Positions 57,464 through 64,000 of a stretch of DNA of 64,000 nt are shown here, piece after piece (positions within the stretch are counted from its first letter, which is position 1; every line of letters starts with the position of its first letter). The notes beneath the pieces were generated by a model. That model had not been told where the DNA came from. It did no database searches and saw only the letters and a program-made list of their open reading frames with translations. A program made the position numbers and the translations under genes. The DNA is taken from assembly GCF_016097555.1 (NCBI RefSeq), contig NC_054701.1, positions 37,588,492 to 37,652,491 of the forward strand, in the 5' to 3' direction. Origin of the DNA: Gigantopelta aegis (Eukaryota; Mollusca; Gastropoda; Neomphalida; Peltospiridae).

Positions 57464-60400
57464 ATGAGTTTTGGGTATTTATATTTTTAAAAAGCTATAT
57501 TAAAAACTAAACCATGTAGTATATGTTTGTTGTTACCGTACTGAATGACTGACAAGTGTCATATGAATTTTATTTTAAAAATTTATGACTGGTTCCTACA
57601 TCTTTTGCCGTTACGGCGTTAGGCATGTGGAATTGACAAAGTTACTTTGTGTTAAATTTTTCACATAAAACTGACCTTATTTGTAATTTTGTAATAATGC
57701 CATGATGTTAATGGTTCAGGATCTCTAATTGGTACCAAAGAGTCGGTATCGGAAAGTCGCATTGCATGATACAAACTACGGTCAACGACAGTCACTTTTC
57801 GCACCCATGTTTTGTCTTTGTACACAATAAATATAACATATCCAATTGTAACTTTTTGATATGATATATTTGACAAAAGGTACTTCCTTTTATTTCTTTG
57901 ATCTTTTAAAATTAAACTTAACATTTTGTCCAGAATTATAAACAAAACATAAAAATATACCCACCTGTAAACAAAGTAGTCTGCTGGTTATAGAATTTTG
58001 ACAGGTGTCGAAGCATTGTAATAATACAGCTAATTTTGAATTTGAATGACGTCAGTTTTCCAACGACGTCACTTTACATCTCCTTATTGATTTTGTTTTG
58101 TTTGAACATTATTAATGCACCTGGATGTGTTTGAAGAAAATCTTGTAATTAAAAAATTGTACCATTTACGAAATTAGGATTTCAAGTGAAATTATGGTGA
58201 GATATGCTATATTTATGCCAAAACAAGGATGCAAAAAGTGACTTGTCGACCTTATATAGTGCACAGGGCACATTATGTCAATACTTTTCTTAACACATTC
58301 TATGTCCCTTCGGACGGGATACAATCGCTTGTTATCTACAGAAATGATGCAACAACAACAAAAAAGCTTCCATCATATGATGAACTTCATGACATCAGTT
58401 CCTGAAAGTTTATCCCACATTTCTGAAGAAAAAAAATTAGAAGTGGAATAATGTAACATAATCTAACGTCATGACACTTACTACTTAAGATATAAAGTAA
58501 TCGCCCATACTTTGGAGGCTTCCATCCCTCTTGAAGAGTATTCCATTAAAAGGAGAGTAATTTATTGTAGTCGTTAACAAAGTATATTGGTATATTTAAT
58601 TAATAAAACACAAAAAACCCTGATGACATATAATGTGGGCACAGCCATTTTGGTCGATCCCACAGAATCAGCCCTCAGGGGAATAAGTAGTTACATTTAT
58701 ACTTAATGCATCATTTAGAACTGAAAAAACAAATGTAGTTGGTCTGCTGATTTTTGTGGAAAGACGAAACGAATGCTTCGCAATGTTCTATAATAATATT
58801 CATCCCAGTAAATCAGAAATAATTATATTGTTTTCGTATACAAAATAAACCACCATTCTCAAACTGGCTACAAAACTAAATAATTGTCTGACTACCAGGT
58901 ATGTATCATGTTTTTTCTATGAAGAAGTGATGTTTCATTTCATTTCAACTTATTTTCATGCTTATATCCAATGAATGTTCAAGCACGCTGCCCTGGGAAC
59001 ACACACCTCAGCTATCTGGGCTGTCTGTCGATGACAGTGGGTTAACTATTAGTTGTTTAGTCGTTAGTTGGTTAGTCATTAGTTAGAGAGAAGAGGGTGT
59101 AGTGGCCGTACACCTACCCATTGAGCGAACCCTGTACCTACCAGCCTGTAGTCCGATGGCTTAACCACAGCGCCACTGAGGCCGGTAGAAGTGATGTACT
59201 TCAGAAACCTACATGCTAAAATGATAAAATTAACCATTTACTTAGTTAATTGGTCTATTCTTTTAGTTGCCTTTACCTGTGATATTTGTTTAGCAGGTGT
59301 GTGTATTAGATTACCAGACATTGCAATTGTCTGGTAGCTCTGCCACTGTCTGGACATAAAAGAGAATTGTGTATGGTATTACTAACTAAGGGTATTGTGA
59401 TGTATTTTTTATCAATCTGTTGTGTCATGACATGTCCTAATAGTAGTTTTTGTTTAATATAATGGGGAAAATATATGGGCTTATGTTATTAGCATGTAAT
59501 GGATCATTGACATCAATGTGCACCAGTGGTGCCATTAAACAAAACAAACTTTGCAATGGATCATGACCCGTGTAACCATTATTGATCAATGAAATTAAAA
59601 CATTCTCCAACAAATAACCTATAACCCCTAAAATGGTAATGGACAAATTATCAAGAAACAGGGTTTATTACTGTCATTTATAATTCTGTAATGTAATGGC
59701 CACTTTAGATGTTGGGTGATAATAACAGTGATCTTGTTAAATTACATTAAAATATTTATGCATTCACAGACTTAAAAATGTAGATGGAGCTCAGAGATGT
59801 GCAGTATAATCGGTGTACTGCAATATAAATTTTGAACAACACGTATCACAACATTTTTCTAACTTACTGATATATTGTGCTTATAATATATAATTTAATT
59901 TTGTATACATTTTAGTCACACACATTATGTTTCCAAACAAAAACTACCTGTTTTTTTGGAACGAAACGTTGTTGACCGGTGTGTCATTTTATTAAATTAT
60001 ACTAAATAATATAGCACTTTATAAAGTCTAATAATTGAGAATTAGTCTTCCCAGTATATTGTGTTACATATCGAAATTCAGGTTCCTGCATCGCAGTATG
60101 AAAATTTTGGCAATGCCCATCATTATTAAACCTGTAACACCACCAAAACTAGCAAAATATTCATACTTTTGGATTTTTAATAGTGAATTATATAGATTGC
60201 AAGCTGTTTGTATCCATTTAATAATACATTTTCATTAAATATTTGTAATACCTTGAGTTGAATATAGGCAGTAAATTCAAGATGAACTGCCAGCTATGAT
60301 CATGATTATTGATACACTCTTACTGCAAAGTTATTTTCATTAAATATTTGTAATACCTTGAGTTGAATATAGGCAGTAAATTCAAGATGAACTGCCAGCT

Positions 60401-61817
60401 ATGATCATGATTATTGATACACTCTTACTGCAAAGTTATTTTCTGTTTTTGACAGGTCTTCCTTAAAGTTCAATGTAGAATCTCACAATGGAAAACCATC
60501 TATACTGTGGCAACAAGGTATGGATCTTTAATAACATTATTGTATAATTATATATTATTCATTGACTTTTTATCTGGGGTGATATCATACATAATGGGGA
60601 GATTACAAAATAAATTTTTAAAATGTGTATAATATGTCAAAGGAGTAATGTTTTTGACATTTTATATGCAGGTTATTGATACATAAGATGCCCTATACAA
60701 ATGATTTTTTTATATATACCAGGTGCGTTTTGTACTTAATTTGTTTTATTTATTTTTCAGAAAAACAACAAAAGAAGCCAAGAAAAGTGAGTGGATTCAG
60801 TTGTTGGACATTTTTGTTTTTATGTATTTGCATGTAAATAATGTAGATATTTACATGTAATAATAAGTAGTTTTAGATTCTGCTCGAATACATTTTATAA
60901 TTTGAGATTTTGGTTTATCTAAAATATTTTTTTAATAAAAAATAATATGTGGATATCTGTTTTATAATTGTAGTTTTTATATGCCCGTCTTTGATGGGTC
61001 ATATTATGATATAATGTTGTCTGTATGTCCATCTGTAAATTCCAGTCAATTCATATATGATCATGAAACAAATGCAAGTACATTTGGAATGGCAGTGTGA
61101 CACGTACCATAATTAGGTCACCACAACCTACTTTTCACATATTACAGCACTGAAAGGAAATCTTTGTCGGTGTTATATCTCCCTATCACTTCATATAGGA
61201 TCATCAAACCTTGCATGCAAATACAACTAGGGATGGCGGTGTGTTGTCACCAAGACCTACTATTTAACACCCAGCCAGTGCACCACGACTGGTATATCAA
61301 AGGCCATGGTATATGCTATCCTGTCTGTGGGATGGTGCATATAAAAGATCCCTTGCTGCATTAAAAAAAATGTAGCGGGTTTCCTCTGATGACTACATGT
61401 CAGAATTACCAATAACCGATGATTAATTAATCAATGTGCTCCAGGCATGTCATGTACCTCACAAATACTCTTGTTTAGTAATAAATTACAACGTAAAGGA
61501 CACATTTATTTTCTTACAGTATGGCTACAAAAGCAAAGATCTTCGACACCCAGTAAGACAACCTGCAGATGAAAACTTCCACAATAATAAAAATGCAGAA
61601 GAGCAAAATGATGAGAAGAAAGAAGAGAAAAAAGAGAAGCGAAAAGATTTCATAAAAAGAAATCGAGAAAAATTCAACGAGAATAAGAAACTTGGATCAA
61701 ACAGTAACCAGGCAGAGAAGGGAACTGTGACTTTAACTCAAGATCAACTTAATGCCATATTAGAATCAGTGGGCAAAATTGCTGCTGGCAAAGGGAAAGG
61801 TCTTCGAATTAATATTG
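57464..61817 (+). CDS. CCDC66-like protein, copy B (N-terminal part, continues right)
   Basis: Exons 57464-57474 (MSFG), 60456-60517 (SSLKFNVESHNGKPSILWQQ), 60761-60786 (EKQQKKPRK) and 61520-61817. The last begins YGYKSKDLRHPVRQPAD, goes through a Lys/Glu-rich stretch (KKEEKKEKRKDFIKRNREK), and contains LTQDQLNAILESVGKIAAGK. Lengths 11, 62 and 26 nt and all phases equal those of copy A. The fourth is 298 against 277 nt. The N-terminus MSFG-SSLKFNVE fits vertebrate MNLGDGLKLE. The first exon uses a weak donor (GTATTT) and is inferred. The final donor GTAATT is in phase 1, so later exons lie beyond 64000. No stop or frame shift is seen. Likely a centrosome/cilium protein. Confidence 0.83.
58590..58933. 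repeat. Older dispersed repeat, second copy, left part
   Basis: Same block order as 5170-5516 and 7118-7180 (GCACAGCCATTTTGG, GCAATGTTCTATAATAATA, CCCAGTAAATCAG, ATACAAAATAAA...CTGGCTACA) but without the Tc1-like element. Confidence 0.65.
58934..59186 (-). mobile_element. SINE, head shared with 2503 but with a different body
   Basis: On the - strand the head is GGCCTCAGTGGCGCTGTGG then GGCTGGTAGGTACAGGG. The body then differs (GTAGGTGTACGGCC, CACTGTCATCGACAGACAG, GTGCTTGAACATTC). An 11-bp target duplication AGAAGTGATGT occurs at 58923-58933 and 59187-59197. Confidence 0.9.
59198..59700. repeat. Older dispersed repeat, second copy, right part
   Basis: TTAGTTAATTGGTCTAT, ACCTGTGAT, GCAGGTGTGT, CCCCTAAAAT, GTAATGGACA as at 7245-7420. 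Interrupted by a SINE stub at 59508-59554. Confidence 0.65.
59508..59554 (+). mobile_element. 47-bp SINE stub with target duplication
   Basis: Only the SINE tail is present (CAATGTGCACCAGTGGTG then CCATTAAACAAAACAAAC). It is bracketed by AATGGATCAT at 59498-59507 and 59555-59564, so it is an extreme 5'-truncated insertion rather than a decayed copy. Confidence 0.85.
59701..60227. other. Copy B intron 1, distal part
   Basis: AT-rich intronic DNA with no recognisable feature. Confidence 0.5.
60228..60443. repeat. Perfect 105-bp tandem duplication next to a splice acceptor
   Basis: The unit from ATTTTCATTAAATATTTG to TACTGCAAAGTT occurs twice without a difference (60228-60332, 60333-60437), plus 6 bp. 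The second copy ends about 12 bp before the acceptor AG of exon 60456-60517, so it fills the branch-point region. Confidence 0.95.
61010..61267 (+). repeat. Dispersed repeat of the CATATGATCATGAAAC type
   Basis: TGCCCGTCTTTGATGGG, TTCATATATGATCATGAAAC, then a second related half TTCATATAGGATCATCAAAC. This pattern is common in molluscan spacers. A SINE follows at once. Confidence 0.5.
61268..61455 (+). mobile_element. Headless SINE in copy B intron
   Basis: CAGCCAGTGCACCACGACTG, CTATCCTGTCTGTGGGATGG, AAAGATCCCTTGCTGC, CAATGTGCTCCAG. The tail is cut short. It lies 65 bp before exon 61520-61817. Confidence 0.85.
61520..61817 (+). CDS. CCDC66-like copy B, exon with LTQDQLNAILESVG
   Basis: 298 nt, phase 0 in and phase 1 out, acceptor TTTTCTTACAG. 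A lysine/glutamate-rich segment (residues about 55-85) replaces the Ser/Thr-rich segment of copy A, while both flanking motifs are kept. Confidence 0.92.
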
Positions 61818-61917
61818 GTAATTTAATTTTATGGGTGTTTTTTATACAGGTTTTTATTTATTACATCTAATGATCAATTATTTCATTTTATGGGAGATTG
61901 GGAGTGGGTGGGTAGGA

Positions 61918-62105
61918 TGGGATGTAGCTCAGTAGTAGAATGTTCACCTGAGGTGAGATGGATTGCAGGATCGATTCCCTTCAATGTATTCAGGTGAGGT
62001 TTTTATTTGCCTTACCCCTACTAGTGCCTCATAACTGGTACATCAAAGGCCTACTCTCCTGTTTACGTACATGTTATATATTACTTCCTTCTTATCTGAA
62101 GGAGT
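61918..62105 (+). mobile_element. SINE with GCTCAG-type tRNA head, truncated
   Basis: Head TGTAGCTCAGTAGTAGAATG with box-B-like GGATCGATTCCC, then CCCCTACTAGTGCCTC and CATCAAAGGCC. Confidence 0.8.
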
Positions 62106-62430
62106 GAAATTCTGCCATATGAATTTACAGAAACACCTAAATTTCACAAATGTAAATTACATTAAATGAATGTTTCACTTTATTCATTTAGTTTGCAAAT
62201 GTCCAGAGAGTTATTTTTAAAAAAAGCAGCATGAAAATTGGCAGTACCAGAAATAGTTGTTATGTAATCAACGCTAAAATCAAATGGGTATACTATTATC
62301 TTTATTTTCACATATTATGTTCCATATCTACAGCAAGCAAGCATAACATACTAAAATGACCTAGTAAGTTCTTTGCCAGTTGAACAGTGTGTAACACCAG
62401 CATTGACATAAAATGTTCCAAGTCCTGTAT
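62106..62430. other. Copy B intron, no feature seen
   Basis: AT-rich, with no recognisable repeat or exon. Confidence 0.5.
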
Positions 62431-64000
62431 TACTCTCGAGTGCCAAATAAACGTACACCTACGTTTATTAAATTTGTGAAAAAATTTTGGTGTCTACGCT
62501 TATTCAGCACCCTATGTTAATTACATCTAAAATTTGTTTAACCCCCTACGCTAATGGGGCACCAGCGCTTATTACAATTCTTAATTTATCAAATGCTTAC
62601 ATATAGCCTCTATTAGGGGTACCGATTCCGTGATCGCGGACGGAATTGCAAATCTTAAACAGAATTTACAATTTTCCGGGTTGTCAAATAAAATGCCAAC
62701 TTTTATGGTCAGATAATACATTTATTTATTTATTAATATACATACATTGTTTTTCTGCTTAATTGATCATTTGAACCATTAAGACACAACAAAGTATGTT
62801 ACTCTACGACAAAATGTAAAGACACGTTTCCGAACATTGTTGGCCGCCATTTTGTTTTTATCGCTCGGCTCGGTTCAGTTTTATTCGGTTGGGTAAATTT
62901 CTAGGATGCGTTCGATTGAGTGCTCGCCTGTAAATCATTGCAACAGTTCATGCAAGCACTTTATATAAATTAATCAATTACACTTCAATACTTCATCTTT
63001 TCATCAAACATTGAAGACGGGGGTACCGAATTCTTAAAGGTAAATATGACTTTTTGTTAAGCTATGTATACTAGAGTAGATAAAGTACAGTTCCTTTAGG
63101 ATATGGGGAACTGGCCCAAACTTTATCTACATTCTTTCCTCATTTTATATATATTTTTTGACATTACAAATTCCACTCATTTTAATTACAAATTCCACTC
63201 AACCTTTTTATTTTTACTTGCAAATAGAGTTTATTAAAAATTAGCGATAAAAATTAGGCAGAGTTACATCCCCTAAACGCGTGGCCGATGACCACAGTTG
63301 TTTGTGAATCTTCAGCTGAGATTTATGCATGCCAGCCCCTGGCATCATAAGTGTCCCCACCTATGCTTTAAAAATAAAGAATGATACAGGTAAAAATTAA
63401 GTTGATAAAATTACGTTTTCTTATAATTGACCATGTGTTAAATATACTATAGGAGATGAATCTAGCGAGCTGTCATCCACCCTGATTGTTTTGGTTTTCT
63501 TGCATGGAACTTTTGGATTTTTTTTCAAAGCTGCAATCTCACCTCACATTAATTATCATAATTTCATTTAAATGTACAAACACACAGTTTTAATAAATTG
63601 TGTGTGACAGTGACACAGTTTAACAGTTCGATAATAGAAACATATGTTTATAGTGAACACATTTTTTCATACTATGGAATTTACTACACGTTATTTATTT
63701 CTGAGCCGCTTGTTTTGTAAATTACATGTACACATGTACACACAAATATAATGTATTTTTGTTATTTCCAAAACACTTATTTTTATTTTTATGTCAAACC
63801 AAATTGTTTTCATTACTAGTAAATTTTTACAGTTTAGCTAAATTTCCAGACCCTATGCTAATTCCGCACTTTACTCATTGTTTTTTTTTGTAATTTCCAC
63901 ACCCTATGCTAATTCTGCACCCTACTTTTAATTGATTTTAGAACATTTTCCAGACCCTATGCTTATTCAGCCCCTATGTTTATTAGGCACTCGAGAATAA
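62431..64000. mobile_element. TIR element of about 1.56 kb ending at the window edge
   Basis: The left end TACTCTCGAGTGCCAAATAA (62431) is the inverse of the right end TTATTAGGCACTCGAGAATA (63980-63999). Near both ends, variants of a motif CCCTATGCTTATTCAGCAC are repeated in the same orientation (62505-62575 and 63850-63975). No transposase was seen. It holds dispersed-repeat copy 3 (63655-63805). Confidence 0.7.
63655..63805 (+). repeat. Dispersed repeat, copy 3 of 3
   Basis: TTTTTTCATACTATGGAAT, TTACTACACGTTATTTATTT, CCAAAACACTTATTTT, TATGTCAAACCAAATTG, as at 56714-56905. Confidence 0.78.

Noticed and set aside
57661-57945. 94-codon open frame on the - strand (KDKTWVRKVTVVDRSLYHAM...)
   Set aside because: It lies in the first intron of copy B and resembles no family I know. 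Splice context was not convincing. It stays possible but unsupported.
20912-62000. tRNA-like segments (for example at 20912, 43388, 54962, 61918)
   Set aside because: They have box A- and box B-like sequence but no complete cloverleaf, and each is followed by a SINE core, so they are SINE heads and not tRNA genes.

Overview
The window looks like nuclear DNA from a mollusc, probably a gastropod. It is AT-rich, its genes are split by long introns, and its spacers are packed with short interspersed elements (SINEs), fold-back elements and DNA transposons of the kind common in molluscan genomes. The species assignment is inference. I rebuilt three host genes by matching splice sites, reading frame and intron phase. 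(1) MRPL46, a mitochondrial large-subunit ribosomal protein, + strand, six coding exons from 9523 to 17956. (2) A CCDC66-like centrosome/cilium protein (copy A), - strand, about eleven coding exons from 54639 down to 23878. (3) A second CCDC66-like gene (copy B), + strand, four coding exons from 57464 to 61817, continuing past the right edge. MRPL46 and copy A converge tail to tail. Copies A and B are head to head, with start codons 2.8 kb apart and matching exon lengths and intron phases, so they look like an inverted whole-gene duplication that kept its promoter block.

Layout. 0-8.6 kb: a broken LINE reverse transcriptase on the - strand, a full SINE, a LINE 3' end, a TIR element, a second type of SINE, an intact-looking Tc1-like transposon (5517-7117, perfect 24-bp TIRs, TA duplication, complete DD34E transposase) set inside an older repeat, and a 246-bp (AC)n tract. 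9.5-18.6 kb: MRPL46, with introns holding SINEs, small palindromes, hAT-like MITEs and a fold-back element. 18.6-23.9 kb: spacer and the probable 3' UTR of copy A. 23.9-54.6 kb: copy A. Its introns hold a 3.2-kb TIR element with a FEN1/PIN-like nuclease plus CXC zinc-domain gene (28685-31859), a 23-bp minisatellite, a 45-copy 32-bp minisatellite, several TTAA-flanked MITEs, many SINEs, and a compound of fold-back elements with satellite-like arms (51.9-54.3 kb). 54.6-57.5 kb: the divergent promoter interval, with a SINE and a large palindrome. 57.5-64 kb: copy B, with an older repeat, SINEs and a 1.6-kb TIR element reaching the right edge.

The most unusual items are the FEN1-CXC element (long TIRs, TTA target duplication, gene start lying inside the terminal repeat), the head-to-head CCDC66 pair with 11-nt first coding exons, and the modular SINEs that exchange heads, cores and tails. 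No viral element, CRISPR array or rRNA was seen.
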